Shown one piece after another: positions 26,623-35,858 of a DNA stretch of 64,000 bases; the stretch's first letter is position 1; every line of letters begins with the position of its first letter. The translations under genes were made by a program, and so were the position numbers. The stretch is from Granulosicoccus sp045110515 (lineage in GTDB: Bacteria; Pseudomonadota; Gammaproteobacteria; Granulosicoccales; Granulosicoccaceae), in contig JBGCGD010000043.1 in the NCBI GenBank assembly GCA_045110515.1, positions 1 to 64,000 of the forward strand, read 5' to 3'. The notes beneath the pieces were generated by a model, which made no database searches, was not told the DNA's origin, and saw only the letters and a program-made list of their open reading frames with translations.

Positions 26623-28362
26623 ATGATGCGAACCGCACTTTTCTTGAGTTTGGCTGCAATTATCATCTTGGTAGCAATGGCGACGAACGCAAGATCCGTC
26701 TTGTTTGTTAACGGCCGAATACTCACCATGAATGCCAAATTTGAGCAATTCGATGCGTTGTTGATTTCAGGTCGGAAGATCACAGCGGTGGGCCCTGAAG
26801 CGCTCATTAACAACAACTTATCGCCCTTTACGAAAATTGTAGATTTGAGGGGAAAAACTGTACTTCCCGGTTTTATTGATGCTCATAGTCACTTTCCCAG
26901 TTCTGGACTGACCCATGCCGGTTTGAATTTGACACCGCCCCCAGTTGGAAAGGTCTCAACGCTGCGACTTCTGCTCGACACTGTCAAGGAGGAGGTAAAT
27001 TCGGTGTCCAGAGGAGATTGGGTGGTGGGCTTCAATTATGATGATGCGTCGCTGGATATTGCAAGACATCCCACTCGCGATGAGCTTGATTCGGTATCTC
27101 CCGAAAATCCGGTCTATTTGTGGCATCGTTCCGGGCATATGGGTGTAGCCAACTCATTGGCGTTGAAAGCATTAGGACATGAGGCTCTTACATTTTCCGA
27201 AAAACCGGAAATTGATGGACCCGATAGAGATGCGGCAGGCAGGCTAACGGGTTTACTGCAGGAAGGAGCTGCGCCTCGATTGAGTTTTCTGCTCAGAAAA
27301 ATGCAGTGGAGTCGCCTGATAGGATCATTGCTCGCGGCTAGGGATGAATACTTGGCAGCAGGGGTGACGACGGTCCAAAACGGCTTTGCTGATTTACCGA
27401 GTATGCGTTTGTTGAAATGGTCGCAGCGACTAGGTGTTTTACCTCAGAGAGTTGTTGTCTGGCCAGCACACGATAAATTAGCCGGCGTCATGGATCCGCC
27501 GTCGGATGTCGCTGAAAGTTCTAATGTGTCAGATAGGCTGCCACAAGCGCTTGGCTGGCCTGAAAATTCCGATAGATTTTCGATATCAGCGCTCAAGCTA
27601 ATTGTAGACGGCAGCCCGCAGGGACGCACCGCTTGGTTAACACAGCCATATCTTCCCAAAGCTACGAATGGGGTTGCTGCAGCTGACGAGCATTATCATG
27701 GGCATCCATCTATGCCAGCGCAGGAATTCAAAGAGTGGGTTAATCGTTATCAAAAAGCTGGTTTCCAGCTTGCGATTCACGGCAACGGAGATGCGGCTAT
27801 AGACCTTATAATTTCCACATTGGAAGCTGCTCAAGCCAAATACCCAACAGAGGATGTCCGCCACATTCTTGTTCATGGCCAAATCATTAGGGCAGACCAG
27901 CTGAGCGCATTAGCGGAGATGGGAGTCAGTGTGACGTTCTTTCCATCGCACACGTATTTTTGGGGAGATTGGTATAGAACGTCTGTGCTGGGAAGTGAAC
28001 GAGCTCAGCACATCAGTCCGCTAGCGGCGGCTGAGTCAATGGGCGTCCGATACTCATTGCACTCGGATGCACCGGTGACGCCAATTTCTCCGCTCGATAT
28101 CGTCTGGAGTTCAACAACTCGAACGACGCTTTCCGGTGTTCAGTTGGGGCCGCAGTATCGAATTAGTCGTGAGCAGGCGCTTCGCTCACTGACCATTGAT
28201 GCTGCTTGGCAGAATCATCTCGAATATGAGGTGGGATCTTTGGAAACAGGGAAGTTTGCCGATTTTATTATCTTGTCGGGAGACCCTCTTACTGAGCCCG
28301 ACGCACGCACCATAAACGTAGAAGAAGTTTGGATAGATGGCAAAAGACGTTATTCTAATTAG
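26623..28362 (+). CDS. YtcJ-like amidohydrolase (metal-dependent, amidohydrolase 3)
   Basis: A 579-residue enzyme. A hydrophobic N-terminal segment (~4-22) may be a signal peptide or anchor. The amidohydrolase fold follows: N-G-R-I-L-T-M-N near 30, metal-binding G-F-I-D-A-H-S-H near 85-92, H-G-N-G-D-A-A in the middle, V-H-G-Q-I, S-L-H-S-D-A-P-V with the catalytic Asp, and the C-terminal G-K-F-A-D-F-I-I-L-S-G-D-P strand. The layout matches the YtcJ/AepA group, which hydrolyses amide or related bonds. The substrate cannot be predicted. The upstream gap holds a perfect 14-bp palindrome that may be an operator. Confidence 0.88.
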   Translation: MMRTALFLSLAAIIILVAMATNARSVLFVNGRILTMNAKFEQFDALLISGRKITAVGPEALINNNLSPFTKIVDLRGKTVLPGFIDAHSHFPSSGLTHAGLNLTPPPVGKVSTLRLLLDTVKEEVNSVSRGDWVVGFNYDDASLDIARHPTRDELDSVSPENPVYLWHRSGHMGVANSLALKALGHEALTFSEKPEIDGPDRDAAGRLTGLLQEGAAPRLSFLLRKMQWSRLIGSLLAARDEYLAAGVTTVQNGFADLPSMRLLKWSQRLGVLPQRVVVWPAHDKLAGVMDPPSDVAESSNVSDRLPQALGWPENSDRFSISALKLIVDGSPQGRTAWLTQPYLPKATNGVAAADEHYHGHPSMPAQEFKEWVNRYQKAGFQLAIHGNGDAAIDLIISTLEAAQAKYPTEDVRHILVHGQIIRADQLSALAEMGVSVTFFPSHTYFWGDWYRTSVLGSERAQHISPLAAAESMGVRYSLHSDAPVTPISPLDIVWSSTTRTTLSGVQLGPQYRISREQALRSLTIDAAWQNHLEYEVGSLETGKFADFIILSGDPLTEPDARTINVEEVWIDGKRRYSN

Positions 28363-28419
28363 ACAAAGTGCTTACTGGTTTGTTTGTATTTAAAATCACT
28401 GTTTTTTGCGCGTTAGCGC

Positions 28420-30810
28420 TTGTTGAGCGGCGCACAAAATGTGTACAGTCTGGTTCGCGCTGGCAGTCCGACTATTCCTGCTGCTGATTACGCGGTTTTT
28501 ATTCCTTCTCTCTTCCCATTTAATGAGTGCACTTCATTGTCCAAGCATCGACTAGAGCGGCTCTTGAAGCCCACTTCAATTGCGGTATTCGGAGGCCATT
28601 GGGCAGAGGCTGTTGTGCAACAGTGTCGTAGAGGAGGTTTTGCCGGTGATATCTGGCCGGTTCACCCGACACGCAGCGTTGTTGCAGGGGAGCGGTGTTA
28701 CCGATCAATTGATGATTTGCCAGGCGTACCTGATGCCTGCTTTATCGGGGTAAACAAAGAGGGGACTATCACGCTTGTCGAATCGCTCAGTGCTATGGGA
28801 GCTGGCGGTGCTATCTGTTTTGCTTCTGGTTTTAGTGAAACGGCAGCGCAAGATGCGGATGCTGAGATTCGTCAATCTAGACTCGTTGCAGCAGCAGACC
28901 AGATGCCAATAGTTGGGCCCAACTGTTACGGCATAATCAATTATCTGGATAACGTTGCATTGTGGCCGGATCAGCATGGTGGAGAACGAGTTAATCGCGG
29001 TGTGGCAATTATTACGCAGTCCTCGAATATCGCCATAAACCTGTCTATGCAACAAAGAGGCTTACCTGTTGCGTATCTGTTAACAGCTGGAAATCAAGCA
29101 CAAACCAGTCTTGCAGAATTAGCCACTGCTGTCGTCAGTGACGAGCGGGTCAGCGCCTTAGGTCTACATATAGAGGGTTTTTCTGACATACGAGCCTTTG
29201 AAAAATTAGCTTTGCACGCGCGTCAAATGGGCAAACGTATCGTTATTCTGAAAACGGGTGTCACCCCACTTGCGCGCGCTGCGCTCATGTCTCACACACG
29301 CTCCTTGTCCGGTAACGATGCTGCTGCAAGTGCGTTTATTGAGCGCCTAGGTATGTGCCGTGTTCGTGGCATTGGGGAGTTTGTTGAAACGTTGAAAGTA
29401 CTGAATCTTAAAAGGAAAGTTACGGGTACACGAACGTTCTCAATGAGTTGTTCTGGCGGGGAAGCCGCTCTGGTGTCCGACATGGGGTCTGACGCCAGTC
29501 TGACGTTTCCAGCGCTGATACCCCAACAAATTAAAGAGCTAAGAGCGGTCCTGGGTGAGGATATCGCGTTGGCTAATCCGCTGGATTATCACACGGTCAT
29601 ATGGGACAACGTCGCGGCCATGCAGAGTATGGTGCGCGCGATGTTGCAAGCACATGAACCCGTCACTCAGGATGTCGCATCCACTGATGATGTCATACCG
29701 GAATTGGCTGATATTGCATTGTTGGTCTTAGACTTCCCGCGTTTGGATCGGTGTGAGGCGCCTTCCTGGCAAAGAGCGCTCGATGCCTACGTTGATGCCC
29801 TAAAACATTGGTCCGGGGTGGGGGCTGTCGTGGCTAGCCTTCCTGAAAACATGCCTGAACCCATTATTAAGGCACTCTCTGAGAAGGGGGTTGTCGCCTT
29901 ATGCGGAATGGGTGATGGGCTAAAAGCTTTGCGCAATGCGGCATGGCTGGAGAACTCGGCCCGTATCAAGCGGCTTCCTCCTATCTGGTTGAATGAGAGG
30001 GTGAATAACACGCCCTTGAAAGCCGCCGCTTTATCGGTTGTTGATGGAGCTGGCCAATCGAATGGGCGTCCGAGTGCTCGTAGAGCTAGTCAGGAGGCAT
30101 GGGGACTTGTTAGAGACTCCTTGCCAGATACACAGCTACCCAGACAACTCGATGAGAGTACTGCAAAGCGGTGGATTAACCGCTATGGCGTCTCTGTGCC
30201 TGTAAATGTGAGGCTTTCTTTCGCTGATGTTCGTTCCTCCAGAAGGCTGAGTCGAGCATTGGATAAGGCATCGTCTGCTTTCAAGTACCCGGTTGTTGTA
30301 AAGGGGCTGGGCGTTGTTCATAAAAGTGAATCCAATGCCATTGAGTTGGGAGTTCGAAATCGGCGTGAGTTGGAAAAAGCCATTAATCGAATTGACTGTG
30401 CTGGTGGATGCCTCATAGAAGAGTATGTTGAGAATACCGTTGCAGAGTTATTGGTGAGCGTCATACACGACCCGGTTCACGGTTTGCTGATGACGATTAG
30501 TGCGGGCGGTATAACCACAGAGGTGCTAAACGATTCAGCCCATTGCCTACTTCCCACATCATCATCAGAGTTGAATGATATGCTCGGGCGCCTGCGTTGT
30601 GCACCTTTATTAAATGGATTCAGAGGCCAAGCCGCCGTTAATCGTGACGTGCTCGTTAATGCGTTGTTGTCTGTTGAAAAAGCTGCATTGCAATTGGGAG
30701 AGAGACTAGTTGAACTGGAAATAAACCCTTTGCTCTGTGGTGAAAATAGCTGCTCCGCAGTCGATGCATACATAGCGGTGCGAGATTTGCCTGCAGGCAA
30801 TCAAAGTTAG
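28420..30810 (+). CDS. NDP-forming acyl-CoA synthetase / acetyltransferase-like (CoA-binding + ATP-grasp)
   Basis: About 796 residues, fewer if translation starts later. It has a CoA-binding Rossmann domain (P-T-S-I-A-V-F-G-G-H-W-A-E-A), succinyl-CoA-ligase-like domains (I-V-G-P-N-C-Y-G-I-I-N, I-T-Q-S-S-N-I-A) and a C-terminal ATP-grasp domain (V-V-V-K-G-L-G-V-V-H-K-S-E, L-V-S-V-I-H-D-P-V-H-G). The family makes acyl-CoA, or the reverse, with ATP or GDP/ADP. In the usual phospho-His position, S-H-T-R-S-L-S-G-N-D is present, matching the conserved S-H-T-x-x-L-x-G. No in-frame ATG precedes the core; TTG 28420, GTG 28441 and TTG 28537 are candidates, and an out-of-frame ATG at 28523 overlaps this region. 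The stop lies 7 bases from the convergent glmS end. Confidence 0.85.
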   Translation: MLSGAQNVYSLVRAGSPTIPAADYAVFIPSLFPFNECTSLSKHRLERLLKPTSIAVFGGHWAEAVVQQCRRGGFAGDIWPVHPTRSVVAGERCYRSIDDLPGVPDACFIGVNKEGTITLVESLSAMGAGGAICFASGFSETAAQDADAEIRQSRLVAAADQMPIVGPNCYGIINYLDNVALWPDQHGGERVNRGVAIITQSSNIAINLSMQQRGLPVAYLLTAGNQAQTSLAELATAVVSDERVSALGLHIEGFSDIRAFEKLALHARQMGKRIVILKTGVTPLARAALMSHTRSLSGNDAAASAFIERLGMCRVRGIGEFVETLKVLNLKRKVTGTRTFSMSCSGGEAALVSDMGSDASLTFPALIPQQIKELRAVLGEDIALANPLDYHTVIWDNVAAMQSMVRAMLQAHEPVTQDVASTDDVIPELADIALLVLDFPRLDRCEAPSWQRALDAYVDALKHWSGVGAVVASLPENMPEPIIKALSEKGVVALCGMGDGLKALRNAAWLENSARIKRLPPIWLNERVNNTPLKAAALSVVDGAGQSNGRPSARRASQEAWGLVRDSLPDTQLPRQLDESTAKRWINRYGVSVPVNVRLSFADVRSSRRLSRALDKASSAFKYPVVVKGLGVVHKSESNAIELGVRNRRELEKAINRIDCAGGCLIEEYVENTVAELLVSVIHDPVHGLLMTISAGGITTEVLNDSAHCLLPTSSSELNDMLGRLRCAPLLNGFRGQAAVNRDVLVNALLSVEKAALQLGERLVELEINPLLCGENSCSAVDAYIAVRDLPAGNQS

Positions 30811-30817
30811 TAAGTTA

Positions 30818-32638
30818 CTACTCGACCGTTACACTTTTTGCCAGATTGCGCGGTTGATCGACATCGCGTTCCAGTACTAGGGCAACATGATAGGCCAGTA
30901 GTTGCAGCGCAATTCCCGAAACGATTGGTTTGAGTATGGTTTCAACGCAAGGGGTTTTTATAACGTGGTCACTGAGTGTTGAAATTTGCTCGTTATCTGT
31001 ATCCGTAATCGATATTATCGGAGCACCGCGTGCTTTGATTTCTTCTAATGAGGAGATCGACTTCACTAACAGTTCGTTGTCGGGTAGCACAACAATACAA
31101 GGTGTGTGTTTTGTTATCAGTGCTAATGGGCCGTGTTTTAGTTCTGATGCAGGGTAGGCTTCTGCATGAATATAGGTAATTTCTTTAAGCTTTTGCGCGC
31201 CTTCTAGTGCGACTGGATAGGCATCAGTTCGGCCGAGAAAAAAAGTGCTTTGAGCTTTTGCAATGAAACCGGATAGTTCTTGAATTTGAGGCTCCAACAA
31301 TAAGCATTGATTGATGTGCTCCGGCAGTGCCGACAACGCTTTGATCAACGCGGCACCGCGTTGAGGTGATACGTCTCGGAGTCTTCCCAGCATCAAGGCC
31401 AAGAGAGAAAACACTGTCAACATGCTGGTATAGGCTTTGGTTGAAGCGACTGAGACTTCTGGACCGGCATGCATATAGACACCGCCGTCCACCTCTCTCG
31501 CAATTGTGCTGCCCACACTGTTGACGATGCCTAATACGAAGCCCCCCTTGCGTTGAATTTCTCGCAGTGCAGCTAGAGTGTCAAAAGTTTCTCCAGACTG
31601 ACTCACCACGATGTACAGAGTCTGCGCTTCGATAATCGGATTTCGATAGCGAAATTCTGCGGCGGCTTCAGCGCTTGCCGGTAATCTGGCGAGCTGCTCA
31701 ATCGTGTGTGCACCGGCAATGCCTGCATAGTAGGCAGAGCCGCAACCAAGAATTTTTATGCGTTTTATATTGAGTAGTTCGCGAGCCTGCAAGTTCAATC
31801 CGCCTAGGCGTGCGGTAGAAAAACGCTCATCTAGTCGGCCGCTTAGGGTTCTATGTACGACTTCGGCCTGTTCATGAATTTCGCGTTGTAGAAAATATTG
31901 GTAGCCACCTTTGTCGTAATCGTCAGCAGAGAAGCTCATCTCCGAACTGGTCTTCTGGGATGGGTGAGCATCTAGCGTAGTGACTGTAAAACCATCAGGT
32001 CTAAGTTCGGCAACCTCACCATCATCCAGGTGAATGATTTCGCGTGTATGCCTGGCTAAAGCCGATAAGTCAGAGGCTGCGAGCATTTCATCTTTGCCGA
32101 CCCCTAGAATGACGGGGCTTCCGTTTCTGGCAACGACAATGGTGCCCGGTTCCTCCTTGTCGATGGCAGCCAGTCCATAAGTTCCTTGTACATTACCCAA
32201 GACGTGGCGCATGGCATCGATCAGTCTACCGCCATGATGTGCGAGCAAGTGTGCCAAGACTTCGCTATCCGTATCGGATTTACAGGGTATTCCCAACTGT
32301 TCCAGTTTGCGTTTTAGCGCAGGCGCATTTTCGATAATGCCATTGTGTACAACCGCGATTCTTTCAGCGTTGTCACTGTGTGGGTGCGCGTTTACATCTG
32401 TCGGTGCACCATGCGTTGCCCATCGAGTGTGTCCGATACCACAAACACCCTCGATCGAAGCTGGCAGCTGATCCTCAAGTACGGACAATTTACCCGCTGA
32501 TTTAAAGCAACGAATACGCTTTCGATGGACAACAGCAATACCTGCTGAGTCGTAACCTCGATACTCCAGCTTGCGAAGTCCATTAATAAGAATTTCGCGG
32601 GCTGTTTTGGTGCCTGTATAAGCAAATATTCCACACAT
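30818..32638 (-). CDS. glmS: glutamine--fructose-6-phosphate aminotransferase (isomerizing)
   Basis: A 606-residue enzyme that makes glucosamine-6-phosphate, the entry to peptidoglycan and LPS amino sugars. The start is the ATG at 32638, because M-C-G-I-F must expose Cys as the N-terminal nucleophile, and AGGAAAGGA lies just upstream. The longer frame to 32722 is not used. The glutaminase domain (~1-240) has R-W-A-T-H-G and H-N-G-I-I-E-N. Two SIS isomerase domains follow, with G-C-G-S-A-Y-Y-A-G and V-S-Q-S-G-E-T-F-D-T. The C-terminal L-A-K-S-V-T-V-E is canonical. The small gene upstream is in the same direction. Confidence 0.97.
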   Translation of the reverse strand: MCGIFAYTGTKTAREILINGLRKLEYRGYDSAGIAVVHRKRIRCFKSAGKLSVLEDQLPASIEGVCGIGHTRWATHGAPTDVNAHPHSDNAERIAVVHNGIIENAPALKRKLEQLGIPCKSDTDSEVLAHLLAHHGGRLIDAMRHVLGNVQGTYGLAAIDKEEPGTIVVARNGSPVILGVGKDEMLAASDLSALARHTREIIHLDDGEVAELRPDGFTVTTLDAHPSQKTSSEMSFSADDYDKGGYQYFLQREIHEQAEVVHRTLSGRLDERFSTARLGGLNLQARELLNIKRIKILGCGSAYYAGIAGAHTIEQLARLPASAEAAAEFRYRNPIIEAQTLYIVVSQSGETFDTLAALREIQRKGGFVLGIVNSVGSTIAREVDGGVYMHAGPEVSVASTKAYTSMLTVFSLLALMLGRLRDVSPQRGAALIKALSALPEHINQCLLLEPQIQELSGFIAKAQSTFFLGRTDAYPVALEGAQKLKEITYIHAEAYPASELKHGPLALITKHTPCIVVLPDNELLVKSISSLEEIKARGAPIISITDTDNEQISTLSDHVIKTPCVETILKPIVSGIALQLLAYHVALVLERDVDQPRNLAKSVTVE

Positions 32639-32743
32639 AATTATTCCTTTCCTGGCAGGCGTATTGGGGCTTTGTGTGCCATCATTTACGCGAAATGGGT
32701 TAACGCTGATTCTTGATGCCAATGAAGCAGATTTACCAGGGAG

Positions 32744-33016
32744 TTATCCATAAATCGCTCTGCGAATTTGTCGCTCGGTCATTGGGGTTGCAGCGAATCT
32801 GTTACTACTAAGTTCTTCTCCGATTCGTATATAAATCTGAGCATTGCTCAAGCCCGATTTCTGCAATTCGTGATGTCGCCGTCGAATGAATTCGCTGACC
32901 GATTCGTTATAAAACGCAAGCACCTCCCTTACCAATCGCGCAGCTTCTTCGGTGCTGAGACGACTATGTTGGCAAAGGTGGTTGAGAAGCTCGATTGGGG
33001 TGGGGTCAGACGACAT
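32744..33016 (-). CDS. small conserved helical protein upstream of glmS
   Basis: A 90-residue protein from ATG 33016; the frame is open to 33106, but M-S-S-D-P-T-P is the better start. It is all-helical and charged: A-A-R-L-V-R-E-V-L-A-F-Y-N-E, then F-I-R-R-R-H-H-E-L-Q, and a C-terminal R-Q-I-R-R-A-I-Y-G. I recall similar unnamed small proteins in gammaproteobacteria, but not a named family. It ends 105 bases before glmS on the same strand and is divergent from alkB. Many gammaproteobacteria have a regulator in this place, but no helix-turn-helix is evident here, so no function is proposed. Confidence 0.65.
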   Translation of the reverse strand: MSSDPTPIELLNHLCQHSRLSTEEAARLVREVLAFYNESVSEFIRRRHHELQKSGLSNAQIYIRIGEELSSNRFAATPMTERQIRRAIYG

Positions 33017-33087
33017 GGGTAGTATTTTGGGTCTAACAGCTAAATTAGGCAATAAAATTGCCCGAATGCGGGTACATATCTCGAGTA

Positions 33088-33720
33088 ATGATGAAATCTC
33101 AAGCACTTTTCAAAGAAGCGCGCACCGTTTGCCCCGGAATGGTGCATTTGCCATCGTTTGCCGACTCTGCTGTGCTGTATGAAAAGCTGCAGCAGGTATT
33201 AGCCATTTCTCCTCTTCGACAGATGCAGACAAGCCGAGGGTTCCCTATGTCGGTACGCACCAGCAATTGTGGTGAGGTAGGGTGGATCTCAGATAGGAAA
33301 GGCTATCGGTACGCACCCTTAGATCCGCTGACGGAGCGGCCGTGGCCCACCATGCCTGAGGAATTTCATGCGCTGTCAACTCGGGCAGCCGCCGAAGCGG
33401 GTTATGATGGGTTCGAGCCAGATGCTTGTCTGATTAATTTTTATGTTCCGGGCACGCAGATGGGTGCTCACCAAGACAAAGACGAGCGTGACTTTAATCA
33501 GCCTATAGTGTCTGTGTCGTTAGGTATCGATGCGCGTTTTTTCGTTATCGGACCTGAAAGGCGCGGCGCTTCAACTGCAGTAGATCTATCAGATGGAGAC
33601 GTCATTGTGTTTGGGGGAGCGTCGCGAAAGTTTTATCACGGCGTGCGCAAGCTCAAACCGGGGTCGCACCCGCTATGGGGTGAGAGTCGTTGTAATTTGA
33701 CGTTCCGAAAATCTCAGTAA
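33088..33720 (+). CDS. alkB: AlkB-family alkylated DNA repair dioxygenase
   Basis: A 210-residue Fe(II)/2-oxoglutarate enzyme that removes methyl groups from 1-methyladenine and 3-methylcytosine in DNA. Start is ATG 33088, or 33091 next to it. Length is close to E. coli AlkB (216). Substrate loop G-Y-R-Y, then N-F-Y-V-P-G-T-Q-M-G-A-H-Q-D-K-D-E supplies the H-x-D iron ligands, F-Y-H-G-V the distal His, and R-C-N-L-T-F-R the 2-oxoglutarate arginines. It stands alone, with no ada gene nearby. Confidence 0.95.
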   Translation: MMKSQALFKEARTVCPGMVHLPSFADSAVLYEKLQQVLAISPLRQMQTSRGFPMSVRTSNCGEVGWISDRKGYRYAPLDPLTERPWPTMPEEFHALSTRAAAEAGYDGFEPDACLINFYVPGTQMGAHQDKDERDFNQPIVSVSLGIDARFFVIGPERRGASTAVDLSDGDVIVFGGASRKFYHGVRKLKPGSHPLWGESRCNLTFRKSQ

Positions 33721-33823
33721 ATATCTTGATGAGTGAAGTCGTCAAGACGCATTCTTTTGCGTACCTAGACTAAAATAGCGTTGTTAACGTAGTTGGGGTC
33801 ATCCCGCGGGTATCATTGTCTGT

Positions 33824-34834
33824 ATGCCAGCTCGAATCGGTCAATCTGTTTGGATTAAAGTGCCAATTCGCATCCTGTGTGCGTTCCAGGCGATGTGCCT
33901 CTGTCTGGGAGTTGCGCGCGCCGGAATACTGTCACCTATGGAGCCGCAAGTACTGGAGCCAGGTGATTTGCTGAGCTACCCGATCGAATTTAAACCGGCG
34001 ACGGGTCAACGGGTAGAACTCAAGTTAGAGAACTCGCCTGAAGACGCACGCTTATCGGTAGATCGTGAAGGGCGCCTTTTGATTCTTTGGCAATCACCGT
34101 CTGTTCTGCCCAGCGAAGTTCATATCAATCTCGTGGCCAGAAATATAGATACCGGTACCAAACTTGAGTCGCGTGTTTTAATTGTTCGGGCAGCAGGCCC
34201 AGCCATCACCGAGGTATCATCGCGCGTCACGCTTGGGCCTTTCGATGAACAATCATTATTAGCCGGTGATGTATGGGAGTGGATCTTTAACATTGACCCC
34301 ACCGAAATACAGCTCTCCGCAGGCGGGCTACCGCCGGGTGCAATGTTCCTTCATGACCACGACAACGGCTACGTCTTGAAGTGGACTCCTGAGACTGTGC
34401 AGCAAGGGCGCTACGAGATTAGTTTGATGGCAGTCGACCGTCGAGAGCGAACTCGAACTGGCGTAGCCAACATGTTGTTGGAAGTCACTCCAAAGCCTGA
34501 AGTGGACACGTTCATTGATCCTGATACTCCAACTATTCCACCGTTGGCTAATCAAGTGGTTAGTGCAGGAAGGGTGGTTTCATTTAAAGTGCATCCAAAG
34601 GCAGAAGACGGCACGGTGCCTGTGCTTCTAGTTGATAGAATTCCACGAGACGCAAGTTTTGATGGAAACGAGGATGGGAGCCGGACTTTCTTCTGGCAAA
34701 CAGGCGATCGTGATCAGGGTGAGCATGTTTTTCGTTTCACTGCTGTTAACCCGCGTGAGCCAGAATTGAGAAGTTTTCGAGATGTTCTAATTATTGTCGG
34801 CGATCCTTCCAGGAATAAAACGGCACCGCAATAA
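33824..34834 (+). CDS. exported protein with Ig/cadherin-like domains
   Basis: A 336-residue protein. Residues ~14-33 form a signal peptide ending A-R-A. The mature part contains three beta-sandwich segments of ~95 residues (~38-128, ~135-235, ~240-328). Each ends in a strand before a polar linker, and the fold resembles putative Ig domains (L-P-P-G-A-M-F, L-K-W-T-P-E-T-V-Q-Q-G-R-Y-E). No catalytic motif or C-terminal anchor is seen. It is probably periplasmic or secreted. It stands alone, with ~100-bp gaps on each side. A weak hairpin (ACGCA-n6-TGCGT) at about 33748-33763 follows alkB. Function unknown. Confidence 0.6.
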   Translation: MPARIGQSVWIKVPIRILCAFQAMCLCLGVARAGILSPMEPQVLEPGDLLSYPIEFKPATGQRVELKLENSPEDARLSVDREGRLLILWQSPSVLPSEVHINLVARNIDTGTKLESRVLIVRAAGPAITEVSSRVTLGPFDEQSLLAGDVWEWIFNIDPTEIQLSAGGLPPGAMFLHDHDNGYVLKWTPETVQQGRYEISLMAVDRRERTRTGVANMLLEVTPKPEVDTFIDPDTPTIPPLANQVVSAGRVVSFKVHPKAEDGTVPVLLVDRIPRDASFDGNEDGSRTFFWQTGDRDQGEHVFRFTAVNPREPELRSFRDVLIIVGDPSRNKTAPQ

Positions 34835-34919
34835 ATACTAACGGGCGTACTATTAGAAAAACGGAAAGATAGGTTGCCGTTTTTGTCAATTTTTCCAATC
34901 CCTAAATTCAGAGGTCCGT

Positions 34920-35834
34920 TTGGAGCGTTTCGACAGGCAGTCCAACAACGTAAAAGGTGCTCTGATTCTCATGATGGCGGCCTTTGGTTTTTCTCTTATG
35001 GTCGCCATGATTAAAGTGGCCGGAGAGAGACTGCCCGTTACCCAAATCCTATTCATTCGGCAGTTAGGGATGACGCTCATGGTAGCGCCAGTATTGTTCA
35101 AAACTTTTCCCAGTTCTTTAAAATCTGGTCAGCTCCATCTCCAGTTCGGACGAATATTTTTCGCACTGATCGCGATGTATTTTGGATTTTCAGCGATCAT
35201 CAATATGCCATTAGCAGACGCGACCGCCATTGCTTTTGCAAAGAGTTTTTTTGTCACCATTTTTGCTGTTTTATTTTTAAAAGAAACAGTGGGCATCTAT
35301 CGCTGGTCAGCCGTCGTTATTGGATTCATCGGAGTATTGGTAATGGTGCGACCGGGCACTGCCGGATTCTCCGTGTATGGCCTTATGGCGGTTGGCGCAG
35401 CTGCAAGCGCGGGGCTCGTGATGGTTATCATTCGTCTGCTATCACGCACTGATCCACCCAGCACCATACTGGCTTATCAGGCTATCGGAGTGGGTATCAT
35501 TATGTCTGTGCCTGCCATTGTTCAGTGGATACCTCCCACGCCCTCAGAGTGGGCCTTGCTTGCTGCAATCGGATTCGTATCTTACTTTGCGCAAAAGGCT
35601 AATATTTATGCCTTCTCCTATGGCGAAGCGTCAATGCTTGCGTCATTGGATTACGTCAGATTGGTCTACGCTACGCTCTTCGGTTGGCTGTTGTTCAGTG
35701 AGCTTCCGGCCGTGAGCACCTGGGTTGGGGCAGGCATCATCATTCTTGCATCCATTTATACGGTGCACAGAGAAACCAAGCGCAAACAACATATTGCGAG
35801 TGCACCTAATGGTCGTGATTTTAGTAATCCTTAG
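34920..35834 (+). CDS. EamA-family (DMT superfamily) transporter
   Basis: A 304-residue inner-membrane protein with ten hydrophobic helices arranged as two EamA repeats (~15-150 and ~160-290). Marks are F-I-R-Q-L-G-M near 45, A-D-A-T-A-I-A-F-A-K at the end of helix 4 and a matching position in the second half. This RhaT-like family exports metabolites or amino-acid derivatives; the substrate is not predictable. Translation appears to start at TTG 34920, with AGAGG about 10 bases upstream. It is 24 bases from the next gene and may be co-transcribed with the hydrolase and amidase. Confidence 0.88.
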   Translation: MERFDRQSNNVKGALILMMAAFGFSLMVAMIKVAGERLPVTQILFIRQLGMTLMVAPVLFKTFPSSLKSGQLHLQFGRIFFALIAMYFGFSAIINMPLADATAIAFAKSFFVTIFAVLFLKETVGIYRWSAVVIGFIGVLVMVRPGTAGFSVYGLMAVGAAASAGLVMVIIRLLSRTDPPSTILAYQAIGVGIIMSVPAIVQWIPPTPSEWALLAAIGFVSYFAQKANIYAFSYGEASMLASLDYVRLVYATLFGWLLFSELPAVSTWVGAGIIILASIYTVHRETKRKQHIASAPNGRDFSNP

Positions 35835-35858
35835 TGTCAGTAAGCGGCATAGTGCAAC

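Noticed and set aside
32639..32722. N-terminal extension of GlmS
   Set aside because: GlmS needs Cys directly after the initiator Met, and a strong ribosome-binding site lies before 32638.
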